Assembly (NCBI GenBank): GCA_964450755.1
Contig: CAYVDJ010000090.1
Location: forward strand, 1 to 33,264
From: JAADDG01 sp964450755
Lineage (GTDB): Bacteria; Campylobacterota; Campylobacteria; Campylobacterales; JAADDG01
Length of the DNA stretch: 33,264 bases
Direction of reading: 5' to 3'
This document shows, piece by piece, positions 16,620-24,636 of this stretch. How positions within the stretch are numbered: position 1 is the stretch's first letter; each line of letters starts with the position of its first letter. The notes under the pieces are model-generated. The model searched no databases. It saw only the letters and a program-made list of their open reading frames with translations, and was not told the DNA's origin. The position numbers and the translations under genes were made by a program.

Positions 16620-17327
16620 CTATTTCTTTACAATAAGTTTTTTATTCTCCGGACTGCTTTGAATTATCTTTGTTGTTTTTGTGGATTCTTTTAAAACTCC
16701 TATCATCTCTTTTTCACTTTCAGGTGAAAGTTTTTGATTGGAGATTATATCGAGGATTTTGCTTACTCTTTGATGATGATGCTCCTGCATTTGCATCTCT
16801 TTCTCTTTTTTTGCATTTTCCTCTTGCAGTTTCAATTTTATTTCATGTTTCTTTTTATGGATAAAATAGAAAATGATAAGAGCAAAAATAATTATTACTG
16901 CCAAAACACTTAATGCTATTTTCATAAAAGCCAATCTTCTTTTTTCCATATCTATCTGAATTTTTTGATTTTCTATCGAAAGTTCTTTGTTGATAGTGGC
17001 TATCTGCACAGAGTTTTTGGTTTCAAGTTCTTTGACACTCTTTTCTCTCTGGGCTTCTATTTTGGCAAGTTCTATTTTGGAATTTGCTTTTAATTTTTCC
17101 ATCTCCAGAGAGTTTTCTATCTCTTTTTCTTTTAAAGCATTGTTGCTTTCATTGATTTTAAGGGCAGCTGTATCAACAGTGCCGTTTTTCTCTTTTTTGT
17201 CAGTAACAGCGATTACAGAGGTATTTTGGGAACTCTCTTCACCTCTTAAAACTTTTAATTCCTTGGGTTCATATTTACATCCCGCAAAAATAAATAAGAT
17301 CATAGATAAAAAAAAGAATTTTTTCAT
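16620..17327 (-). CDS. Predicted lipoprotein with coiled coil and internal transmembrane helix, function unknown
   Basis: A 235-residue protein with no family I recognise. It starts with a lipoprotein signal peptide (MKKFFFLSMILFIFAGC, lipidated Cys17). Residues 60-132 are rich in Lys, Glu, Asn and Ile and likely form a coiled coil. Residues 135-156 are a strong transmembrane helix followed by the basic YFIHKKKHEIKLK, and the C-terminal 80 residues are charged and probably cytoplasmic. An acyl anchor outside plus a helix crossing the inner membrane would tether both ends of the coiled coil. ATG 17327 comes three bases after the stop of the PP-loop gene, so it is the last gene of the slyD operon. 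The hydrophobic N-terminus could instead be an uncleaved anchor. Confidence 0.72.
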   Translation of the reverse strand: MKKFFFLSMILFIFAGCKYEPKELKVLRGEESSQNTSVIAVTDKKEKNGTVDTAALKINESNNALKEKEIENSLEMEKLKANSKIELAKIEAQREKSVKELETKNSVQIATINKELSIENQKIQIDMEKRRLAFMKIALSVLAVIIIFALIIFYFIHKKKHEIKLKLQEENAKKEKEMQMQEHHHQRVSKILDIISNQKLSPESEKEMIGVLKESTKTTKIIQSSPENKKLIVKK

Positions 17328-17330
17328 CGG

Positions 17331-18095
17331 TTATTCCTCGTCTAAATGATATCTTTTTTCATCCAAAAAACTGCCATCATGAATATGCTCAAATGCAGCT
17401 TTTAATGAGATAAATAGTTTATTATTTTTTTCTTCAAGTTCCCTTAAAAGCTCTTTTGCCTCCATTCTGGCATAAGGCATTTTTATATCAAATCTCATAC
17501 TAGGACACGATTCGTCTCCGATAAGGGGGAAATTATTTACTTTTGCAGCATCCATAAGCTGTCTTTCTCTTGCAAAGATCAAAGGACGGATAACGATAAG
17601 AGAGTTTTTTGCTTTATAGATCGCAGGAAGAGATCTTAAAGAGCCGTTATAGATAAAATTCATAAAAAAACTCTCCGCCGCATCGTCCAAATGATGCCCA
17701 AGAGCCAGTTTGTTAAAACCGTTTTCAAGGGCGTAGCTGTAAAGCGCTCCTCTTCTCATTCTTGAGAAAAAACTGCAAAATGATGAATTTTTCCTGATTT
17801 TTTCTTTGCCCACTTCATAGATATTTGTTTCATGCACTTCATGGGGTATCTCGTTTTCTTTGCAGTGCTGTATCAGATCATCAAAATTTTCTCCCATACC
17901 GTAACCAATCGTAACAGCTTTGAATTCAAAATTAAAAGGAGCATGTTTTGAGAGATGTTTTAGTGCATGAGCCAAAGTAAGAGAGTCCTTTCCGCCGCTT
18001 AAGCCCAAAAGAACTCTGTCCCCCTCTTTTATCAGTTTGTAACGAAAATTTGCCTGACCGACTTTTTTTAGAAGTTTTTTGCTAAGTGTTACCAT
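17331..18095 (-). CDS. TtcA-like PP-loop ATPase, probable tRNA thiolation enzyme with a missing cysteine
   Basis: A 254-residue N-type ATP pyrophosphatase. The PP-loop SGGKDSL is at 33-39, and the tail of the family core appears as LALGHHLDDAAESFFMNF (130-147). In TtcA, which thiolates cytidine 32 of tRNA, three cysteines hold an iron-sulfur cluster; here the region reads CSFFSRMRRGALY, so Cys107 is kept but the partner of the CxxC is Phe110. Cys197 (DESCPSM) may match the third ligand. The cluster, if any, is therefore altered and the reaction uncertain. The gene follows mtnN by three bases, the order I recall for Cj0116-Cj0118 in C. jejuni, so it belongs to this operon in the phylum. Confidence 0.85.
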   Translation of the reverse strand: MVTLSKKLLKKVGQANFRYKLIKEGDRVLLGLSGGKDSLTLAHALKHLSKHAPFNFEFKAVTIGYGMGENFDDLIQHCKENEIPHEVHETNIYEVGKEKIRKNSSFCSFFSRMRRGALYSYALENGFNKLALGHHLDDAAESFFMNFIYNGSLRSLPAIYKAKNSLIVIRPLIFARERQLMDAAKVNNFPLIGDESCPSMRFDIKMPYARMEAKELLRELEEKNNKLFISLKAAFEHIHDGSFLDEKRYHLDEE

Positions 18096-18098
18096 TTA

Positions 18099-18794
18099 CT
18101 ACTTTTTTATGATCTTGTCTAACATTGAGATAATAAAATCCGCACTTGTTTTTGCCGAAGAGTTTAAAAACTCGTCAAAATTAAATCCGGCATCCATATC
18201 AGCCGCATCACTTATGGCTCTTAGTATAAAAAACGGAATATCCAAAGCATCGCATACAACCGCTACGGCTGCGCCCTCCATCTCCAAAGCATCGGCTTTG
18301 AAAGTTCCTTTGATCCACTCTTTTGTTTTCTCATTGGCGATAAACTGATCTCCGGTGGCGATAATACCGTTTTTTAGAGGGATATTCATCTCTTTTGCCA
18401 CTTCAAAAGCTGTTTTTTTGAGACTTTCATCACTTTTTATGCAAACCTGCCCTTCGGGAACATATCCGTGAGGATGACCAAATGCCGTGATATCGAGATC
18501 ATGCTGACAAAGTTCATCTCCTATTATCAAATCCCCGATTTTCAAATCAGGGTTTATAGCTCCAGCCACTCCGCTGAAAAGCAGAATTTCTGCGTCAAAT
18601 TTCTCTATCATCGTAGCGGCTGTAAGGGTCGCAAAAACCTTACCTATTTTACTGTATGCTATGATGATGTTATGACCTTTGTATTGTGTCAGATAGTATC
18701 TGTTTTTTGCAAACTCCACTGTTTTATACTCTTTGAAATATTCCAAAAGAGGTTCTATCTCCTCTACCATTGCTCCCATTATCGCTATGTTCAT
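18099..18794 (-). CDS. mtnN: 5'-methylthioadenosine/S-adenosylhomocysteine (and aminodeoxyfutalosine) nucleosidase
   Basis: A 231-residue purine nucleosidase that removes adenine from methylthioadenosine and S-adenosylhomocysteine. In Campylobacterota the same enzyme also cleaves 6-amino-6-deoxyfutalosine for menaquinone synthesis. Catalytic residues are visible: Glu12 in MGAMVEEI, Glu173 in LEMEGAAVA and the general acid Asp196 in AISDAADM. GVAGAINPDLKIGD is also typical. It lies 12 bases after fabD and 3 bases before the PP-loop gene. Length is normal for the family (about 230). Confidence 0.95.
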   Translation of the reverse strand: MNIAIMGAMVEEIEPLLEYFKEYKTVEFAKNRYYLTQYKGHNIIIAYSKIGKVFATLTAATMIEKFDAEILLFSGVAGAINPDLKIGDLIIGDELCQHDLDITAFGHPHGYVPEGQVCIKSDESLKKTAFEVAKEMNIPLKNGIIATGDQFIANEKTKEWIKGTFKADALEMEGAAVAVVCDALDIPFFILRAISDAADMDAGFNFDEFLNSSAKTSADFIISMLDKIIKK

Positions 18795-18806
18795 TATCTT
18801 TGCCTT

Positions 18807-19733
18807 TTATCGTATATCTTGATAGGTTTTTTCCAAAGAAGCGGTATCTGTGATGGAAAGTGTGGGTTTTTTGGTAACTCTTCTGTTTAATCCCTTCAAA
18901 ACAGAACCGCCAAATTCTATAAAAAGATCCGTTTCGTTTTCATAATTTCTCACAGACTGTTTGTATTTGACGGGTTCTATAAGCTGTTTTGTCAAAAGTG
19001 AGAGCGCCTCATCTTTGCTTTTATACTCTTTTGCCGTTACATTTGAAATAACTTTTGAGAGAAATTCATCTTTGATAAACTTTTCAAGATAGGGTTTTAA
19101 GCCTTCTGACGCCGATAACAGTAAAGGACAGTGACTTGCTACGGACATATTCAAAACAAGCGCTCTTTTGGCTCCTTTGTCTTTGAAAACGCCCTCTGAG
19201 GCTTTTAGATCCTCTTTTACTCCGGCAATTACTATTTGACCGTCACTGTTATAGTTTGCAGGCCATATCTTTTTGCCTTCATCTCTCAAAGAGTTGCAAA
19301 TGCTCTCCACACTCTCATCATCAAGACCGATAAGAGCCATCATACCGGCATCTTTGCCTTCACATGCCTTTTGCATAAGTTCACCTCTTTTGTGAACAAG
19401 CTCAACCGCATCAAGATAATCAAGAGCTCCCACGCTGACAAGAGCAGAAAATTCTCCCAAGGAGTGACCAAGAGCAAAAGATGATTTGATATTCATCTCA
19501 TTTTCAAAAAGTTTGTGTGCAATTGCACTGATTAGCAAAATAGCCGGTTGGGTATATTTGGTTTGTTCTAAGAGATCGTTTTGTTCAAACATAAGTTTTT
19601 TCATATCAACTTTTATTCGATCACTTGCATTTTCGAACATCTCTTTTGCCGTTTGAAAATTGTTGTAAAAATCTTTACCCATTCCAAAAGACTGGCTTCC
19701 TTGACCGGGAAAGAGAAAAGCTGTTTTTTTCAT
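18807..19733 (-). CDS. fabD: Malonyl-CoA:ACP transacylase
   Basis: A 308-residue acyltransferase that loads malonyl groups onto acyl carrier protein for fatty acid synthesis. The N-terminus FPGQGSQSFGMG is diagnostic; the nucleophile Ser91 sits in GHSLGEFSAL and the catalytic His201 in SVASHCPLL. Full length for the family. It follows the sigma54-activator-like gene by 10 bases and precedes mtnN, giving a slyD-X-fabD-mtnN order close to C. jejuni Cj0115-Cj0117, where, as I recall, no gene separates slyD and fabD. Confidence 0.96.
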   Translation of the reverse strand: MKKTAFLFPGQGSQSFGMGKDFYNNFQTAKEMFENASDRIKVDMKKLMFEQNDLLEQTKYTQPAILLISAIAHKLFENEMNIKSSFALGHSLGEFSALVSVGALDYLDAVELVHKRGELMQKACEGKDAGMMALIGLDDESVESICNSLRDEGKKIWPANYNSDGQIVIAGVKEDLKASEGVFKDKGAKRALVLNMSVASHCPLLLSASEGLKPYLEKFIKDEFLSKVISNVTAKEYKSKDEALSLLTKQLIEPVKYKQSVRNYENETDLFIEFGGSVLKGLNRRVTKKPTLSITDTASLEKTYQDIR

Positions 19734-19743
19734 ACAAAATCCT

Positions 19744-20511
19744 TTATAAAAATTTTTCCAACTCTTGAATTTTTTTTCTAAGAGTATTTCTGTTTAAACC
19801 AAGAACTTTTGAAAGTTTTAATTGTGAACCATATTTTTTCAATCCCGCTCTGATAAGCGGAAGTTCGTAAAGATGGAGAAAAGATCTGTAATCATCCTCC
19901 TCTCCCAAATGTTCTTCAAAATATTTTTCAAGAATGCAAATTATATCTTCTTTGTCAAAATTTGAGATTAAAAGATGTTTGTAAATGCTCTTTTTTAATG
20001 ATTTTGCATTATTTGAGAGATCCGGTTTGAAATTACTGAAAAAATTATCGCTCTTGGATACAGAGAGATTTTTTTTTGCCTCTTTTAAAAAAAGTTCGCT
20101 CAAAGGAAGGATATCCTCTTTTCTCCTCTTTAAAGGGGGCAGATATATCTTTATACCGAAAACTTTATCGATAAATTTTTTGTCTGTTTCTTTGGAAGAG
20201 AGTGCGATAAGACGGATCTCTTTTTCTTTTTGAACTCTTGAAAGTCTGTCTAAATTTATAATATTTTGAAAGTTTTTTATAATTACAGTTTCAGAGAGGT
20301 TGTTTAAAAGAGAATAAAATGATGACTCTTTTGCGTCTATGATGGGAGCCTTTGGCGCAATTTCCTGTGCCAAAGGTGTTTTTCCGACTCCGCTCTCTCC
20401 TGTGATTAAAACATTTATCTTTAGAGATTTTAAAATTGCAGCTGATTTTAAAGCTTTTTTTGAAGCTTCACTTTTTGCTATAAAAGTGTTAGCACCCACA
20501 TCCGGTTCCAC
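19744..20511 (-). CDS. Degenerate sigma54-activator-like protein with Walker A and Fis-type helix-turn-helix
   Basis: A 255-residue protein resembling a shortened AAA+ enhancer-binding protein. Residues 32-45 (INVLITGESGVGKT) are an intact Walker A. LPPLKRRKEDILPLSELFL (124-142) matches the sensor region LPPLRERxEDI, and 218-255 (LIRAGLKKYGSQLKLSKVLG, NRNTLRKKIQEL) is a Fis/NtrC helix-turn-helix. The segment between them is far too short: the GAFTGA loop that contacts sigma54 is absent, and the Walker B region reads ETVIIKNFQNI rather than GTLFLDEI. It should bind DNA but not activate sigma54. GTG 20511 overlaps slyD by 23 bases, with AAGG eight bases upstream; a GTG at 20499 is an alternative. 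A repressor or nucleoid-type role is possible. Confidence 0.8.
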   Translation of the reverse strand: MEPDVGANTFIAKSEASKKALKSAAILKSLKINVLITGESGVGKTPLAQEIAPKAPIIDAKESSFYSLLNNLSETVIIKNFQNIINLDRLSRVQKEKEIRLIALSSKETDKKFIDKVFGIKIYLPPLKRRKEDILPLSELFLKEAKKNLSVSKSDNFFSNFKPDLSNNAKSLKKSIYKHLLISNFDKEDIICILEKYFEEHLGEEDDYRSFLHLYELPLIRAGLKKYGSQLKLSKVLGLNRNTLRKKIQELEKFL

Positions 20512-20995
20512 AGCCGCAGCCTTCTGCTGCTCCGCCTACCTGACCTGAGATAACTTCGTCGGCAGTGGCTTCTCTGGACTCTAAAATATTTACGCTAAAT
20601 TCCAAATCTTTACCTGCCAAAGGGTGGTTGTAGTCTATAACTACCTCATTGTCATTGAACTCTTTTACGATTACCTGAACGCTTTGTCCGTCTTCGCTTT
20701 GTCCGTACAGAGGCATACCTATCTCCAAATCTATTCCTGCAAACTGCTCTTTTGGCAGAGTCTGGATAGCTTCGGGGTTGTACTCTCCGTATGCTTCGCT
20801 TGAGGGTACGCTTATAGTTGCTTTTTCTCCGGCACTCATGTTCATCAGTTCTTTTTCAAGTCCGGGTATAATATGACCTTTTCCGCTTACAAAAGATAAT
20901 GGAGAATGACCTATATTTGAATCCAATATCTCATCATTTCCTTTTTCTTTCAGTTCATATTCAATAGAAATTACTCTGTTTTCTGTATTTGACAT
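20489..20995 (-). CDS. slyD: FKBP-type peptidyl-prolyl isomerase, SlyD-like
   Basis: A 168-residue cytoplasmic prolyl isomerase and metallochaperone. The FKBP part (about 1-70 and 125-150) carries GKGHIIPGLEKELMNMSAGE and the VPSSEAYGEYNP segment; residues 75-125 form the insert-in-flap chaperone domain, and DYNHPLAGKDLEFSV is a SlyD signature. The tail GCGCGTGCGC has Cys160, 162, 166 and 168, a short metal-binding end in place of the long His-rich E. coli tail, and may serve nickel or zinc handling. AGGAG precedes ATG 20995. It is the first gene of the operon leading to fabD. Confidence 0.95.
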   Translation of the reverse strand: MSNTENRVISIEYELKEKGNDEILDSNIGHSPLSFVSGKGHIIPGLEKELMNMSAGEKATISVPSSEAYGEYNPEAIQTLPKEQFAGIDLEIGMPLYGQSEDGQSVQVIVKEFNDNEVVIDYNHPLAGKDLEFSVNILESREATADEVISGQVGGAAEGCGCGTGCGC

Positions 20996-21022
20996 TATTT
21001 CTCCTAATTAAAATGTAGGCAT

Positions 21023-21051
21023 ATTGTAACATAATGAACATATATTGACAA
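21023..21051 (-). promoter_or_regulatory. Sigma70 promoter of the slyD operon
   Basis: On the reverse strand TTGTCA (21046-21051) and TACAAT (21023-21028) are 17 bases apart, the best -35/-10 pair in the window, 28 bases before slyD. It probably drives slyD through the lipoprotein gene. Confidence 0.75.
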
Positions 21052-21238
21052 GAAATTTATTTTTATAGATATGCTAAACAACCAAAATTAAAAAAATATT
21101 TCATATAGTGCATAAAAGACCCTGTAAAGCGGTAATAATTTCATGTATTTTAAATATTTTATAAATTATCTTCAAATATAAATTAATATTGTTGTTTAAA
21201 ATTTAAGTTATTTAATTAAAGTTTAATTTTAATTCCTA

Positions 21239-21244
21239 TACAAT
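21239..21244 (+). promoter_or_regulatory. Probable -10 element of the LVIVD-repeat gene
   Basis: TACAAT in CCTATACAATAG, 30 bases upstream of the ATG at 21275, after a run of TTTAATTAAAGTTTAATTTT. No clear -35. The 20996-21274 gap otherwise holds only AT-rich DNA and the slyD promoter on the other strand. Confidence 0.5.
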
Positions 21245-21274
21245 AGTAAATAAAAGAGAGAAAAAGGATTGGAT

Positions 21275-24200
21275 ATGCTAAAAAAATTAACACGATTTTT
21301 ATCTTTAATGTTACTTTTCTTCGGAGTGGTCGTATTTGCAAAAACAAGCATGATTGTTGAAAATTTAAATAATATAAAGGGAAATTTTAACGATGTAAAA
21401 ATATACGGTACCTACGCTTTTGCAATCGACAGTGAAAGTTTAAGGGTATTTAATGTGGCAAATATAAACAACCCTTATGAAATGGGAAAAGCAGTAACGG
21501 GAAATTACGGCTATAATATGGAAATATCAAATAATTATGCCTATATAGCCGAAGGATACAACGGTATCGATATAGTTGATATCACAAATCCTAATAATCC
21601 TAAAATACTTTCACATATACAAACCGACGGTTTTGCGATAGATGTTGTTGTAAACGGAAGATATTTATATGTGGCAGACGGTTACAGCGGGGTAGGGGTT
21701 TATGATATAGGAGATAAAAAATCTCCCAAACAGATAACCTCGTATCAGACGGACGGTTTTGTGATGGCTGTTTCAAAGGATAATACCCATCTTTATATAG
21801 CAAAAGGAAATTACGGAGTGGAGATTGTAGATATTTCATCTGCCAAAGTCCTTTTGAAATCGGGAGAATATAATGATGTCGGTTATGCAAGAGAGATATA
21901 TGTTCACAATAAAATAGCCTATATCTGTGATTTTGACAGAGGACTTCAGATCATAGATCTAAGCAGTGTGGCTTTCCCCCGTTTTGTCTCTTTGTACAGG
22001 ACAACTTCAAATCCTGTTGATATAAAAGTCTATAACCGCTATGCCTATATCGCTATGGGAAACGGAGGGATGGAGATAGTAGATATTTCTGATATGAAAA
22101 ATCCTCTTTATTCTGCTTCTTACAATCCTAAAAATATAACGATAAAAGGGGGAGATATCAATGACGGTTATGCCTATATCGCTACAAACAAAGGTATCTC
22201 TATTTTGGAAGGATCAAAATATTTCAATCCAAAGCTTTTAACTTCAAGAGATACTTTTGATTTTGCAAATACTATAAAAGTACAGGGTTCTTTTGCCTAT
22301 CTTGCAGACGGAAGCGACGGTTTTATCATCTTCAATATCTCCGATTCCAAAAATATCTCCGTTGTGGGATATTACAAGAGTGAGGGTTTTGCCAATGATT
22401 TTGATATAGAGGGAAAATATGCCTATCTCTCTTTGGGCGGAGAGGGATTTGCAATACTTGATATCTCTAATCCTTCTAATATAAAACTTTTGAGCAAATA
22501 TAAAACTGACAGTGAGGTAACGGCAATAGATGTAAATAAAAATTTTGTCTATATCACAAAAGGAAAATCCGGTATGGAGATAGTCAATGTAAAAGATCCC
22601 TACAATCCCGTCTATGCCGGTAAAACGGTGGTGGATGATATCTCTTTGGATGTAGAAGTAAAAGGGATATATGCCTATATAGCCGCAAGAAAAGGAGGTT
22701 TTGAAGTTTTTGACATCTCCGATCCTATGGTGATAAGAAGAGTGGCAAGAGTTAAAACAGACGGTGAAGCCGTCTCATTTGTCATAAAAGACAATTATGC
22801 CTATGTTGCGGATAAAAAAAACGGGCTTTATATAATGGATATATCAAATCCGAAAGAGCCTAAAATCGTTTCACAATATGAAAGCGGTAATATCATAAAA
22901 ACTTTTGTAAGAGGTCAATATGTTTATCTGATAGATTCAAAAGAGGGTTTGAAAATACTTTCTGTTTTGGATATAAAAAATCCTGTTTTGGTAAAGGGTT
23001 ATGACAGTGATATATTTAAAAATATGATTGATTTGGATTTTAACGGAGATTATCTTTTTTCTGCAAACGGAAGCAAGGGGATAAAAGAGATAGATCTTTT
23101 CAGCACGACATATCCCGTATATGAAAACAGTTATGATACATTGGCAGAAGCAAAAGATATAGCGGTAAACGGAAGATACGGTTATATAGCCGATGCAAAA
23201 GAGGGTGTTGAGATAGTGGATCTCTCAAATCCGACAAGTCCGTTCAGGAAAGGTATATATAACTCAAAAGAGAGTGTAAATAAAATAGTGGTAAGAAAGA
23301 AAGAGGCATATTTGATAGAGGGGAACGGTGGAATGGAGATTATAAATATTTCCTCAAAAGACCATCCCCAAAAAACAGCTGAATACAAAACAAAAGGATA
23401 TGCCGTATCTTTGGTAATAGACGGTGATTATGCCTATATTGCGGAAAACGGAAACGGTATTGAGATAGTTGATATCTCAGATTCCTCAAAACCTTCACTT
23501 GTTTCTGTTTTCAAAAGAGAGGGGATAAATGCTTTGGCTCTTGCGATAAGTGCAGATACTCTTTATATAGCAAGTGGCAAAGAGGGGATAATAGCGGTAG
23601 ATGTGAGCGATCCCAAAAATCCGAGAGAAACAGGATCATATTCTCAGGATATAGGTTATGCAAGAGGTATAGTGTTAAAAGAGAATTTGGCTTATATTGC
23701 GGATTTTGAAAAAGGTGTTATTGTTATAGATATAAAAGAGCCATTTAATATGAAGTTTCATGCAAAACTGGATATAGAGTGTAAACCTGTGAGTTTGACA
23801 ATCGATGAGAAATATGCCTATATAAGTGAGGGGATAAACGGTTTTAAGATAGCTGATATAAGTGATCTCTCCAATGTAAAATTATTACAGTCTTATGGTT
23901 ACAACAGTGTATTTAACTCTGTCAAATACGGTAATTATCTGTATGTATGTGACGGCAGTGAGGGATTGGAGATATTCAAAACGGCAAATGATGATAATAT
24001 AGGCAATCTTATAGTGAACTATTTTCAAAATATATTGGATAGAATGCCGACTTTTGAAGAGAGTAAAAAATATAAAGAGAAACTTCTTTTTGAAGGAGAC
24101 TCTCTTGCATCTTTTGCAAATTCTCTTTATATGAGTGATGAATTTAAAAACAGAAATTTAAGTAACAGAAATTTTATATTTTTGGCATACAGAACTCTTC

Positions 24201-24346
24201 TTGACAGACAGCCCGATTTTAGTGAAGTAGAGGGGTGGGATGGAAGATTGTTGGCTGATGTAACAAGAGAGGAGATGTTAAAGACATTGATGCAGTCGGA
24301 TGATTTTAGAAATTTAGCCGCAAGATACGGTGTAAAAGCGGAATAA
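21275..24346 (+). CDS. Secreted or surface protein with 21 LVIVD repeats and a C-terminal DUF4214 domain
   Basis: A 1023-residue protein. MLKKLTRFLSLMLLFFGVVVFA is a signal peptide with a likely cut near residue 22. Residues of about 30-910 contain 21 copies of a 42-45 residue unit of the form YxYIAxGxxGxxIVDISxPxxPxxxxxY, the LVIVD repeat, thought to form beta-propeller blades. Residues 911-1023 hold two helical units (FQNILDRMPTFEES and YRTLLDRQPDFSEVEGW) typical of DUF4214, found in secreted repeat proteins and S-layer-like or glycan-related proteins. ATG 21275 follows AAGGA by six bases; an in-frame TTG at 21269 abuts that site and was rejected. Monocistronic or followed by rpmB. Role could be adhesion, envelope scaffolding or binding; the ligand is unknown. 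Confidence 0.9.
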   Translation: MLKKLTRFLSLMLLFFGVVVFAKTSMIVENLNNIKGNFNDVKIYGTYAFAIDSESLRVFNVANINNPYEMGKAVTGNYGYNMEISNNYAYIAEGYNGIDIVDITNPNNPKILSHIQTDGFAIDVVVNGRYLYVADGYSGVGVYDIGDKKSPKQITSYQTDGFVMAVSKDNTHLYIAKGNYGVEIVDISSAKVLLKSGEYNDVGYAREIYVHNKIAYICDFDRGLQIIDLSSVAFPRFVSLYRTTSNPVDIKVYNRYAYIAMGNGGMEIVDISDMKNPLYSASYNPKNITIKGGDINDGYAYIATNKGISILEGSKYFNPKLLTSRDTFDFANTIKVQGSFAYLADGSDGFIIFNISDSKNISVVGYYKSEGFANDFDIEGKYAYLSLGGEGFAILDISNPSNIKLLSKYKTDSEVTAIDVNKNFVYITKGKSGMEIVNVKDPYNPVYAGKTVVDDISLDVEVKGIYAYIAARKGGFEVFDISDPMVIRRVARVKTDGEAVSFVIKDNYAYVADKKNGLYIMDISNPKEPKIVSQYESGNIIKTFVRGQYVYLIDSKEGLKILSVLDIKNPVLVKGYDSDIFKNMIDLDFNGDYLFSANGSKGIKEIDLFSTTYPVYENSYDTLAEAKDIAVNGRYGYIADAKEGVEIVDLSNPTSPFRKGIYNSKESVNKIVVRKKEAYLIEGNGGMEIINISSKDHPQKTAEYKTKGYAVSLVIDGDYAYIAENGNGIEIVDISDSSKPSLVSVFKREGINALALAISADTLYIASGKEGIIAVDVSDPKNPRETGSYSQDIGYARGIVLKENLAYIADFEKGVIVIDIKEPFNMKFHAKLDIECKPVSLTIDEKYAYISEGINGFKIADISDLSNVKLLQSYGYNSVFNSVKYGNYLYVCDGSEGLEIFKTANDDNIGNLIVNYFQNILDRMPTFEESKKYKEKLLFEGDSLASFANSLYMSDEFKNRNLSNRNFIFLAYRTLLDRQPDFSEVEGWDGRLLADVTREEMLKTLMQSDDFRNLAARYGVKAE

Positions 24347-24417
24347 GAAGAGTTTTTTAAGTGTTTTTTTGGGTTCTTTTTTGTAAGATTACCAAAATTT
24401 TTATAAGGATAGAAAAT

Positions 24418-24606
24418 ATGTCAAGAAAATGTTCAATTACTGGCAAAGGACCGATGGTTGGAAACAATGTCAGCCATGCCCACAATAAAACAAAAAGAAG
24501 ATTTTTACCAAACCTCAGAACGGTAAGAATAACACTAGAAGACGGAACAAGAAAAAAGATAAAAGTTGCCGCTTCTACTCTAAGAACTATGAAAAAAAAT
24601 TCATAA
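24418..24606 (+). CDS. rpmB: 50S ribosomal protein L28
   Basis: A 62-residue ribosomal protein. MSRKCSITGKGPMVGNNVSH and the following HNKTKRRFLPNLRTVRI are unmistakable. The ATG at 24418 follows AAGGATAG; in-frame codons before it belong to the leader. One Cys is present rather than a full zinc motif. A possible extended -10 (TTGTAAGAT at 24382-24389) lies 28 bases upstream. In H. pylori the same gene lies beside the potassium channel HP0490, as here. Confidence 0.97.
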   Translation: MSRKCSITGKGPMVGNNVSHAHNKTKRRFLPNLRTVRITLEDGTRKKIKVAASTLRTMKKNS

Positions 24607-24636
24607 TTTCTCCTTTACGCTTTTGGGAGGGGAGAA

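Noticed and set aside
21290..23990. The nucleotide-level repeats inside the LVIVD gene as a repeat array or CRISPR
   Set aside because: The periodicity follows a protein repeat in one uninterrupted frame, with diverged DNA copies and no conserved spacers.
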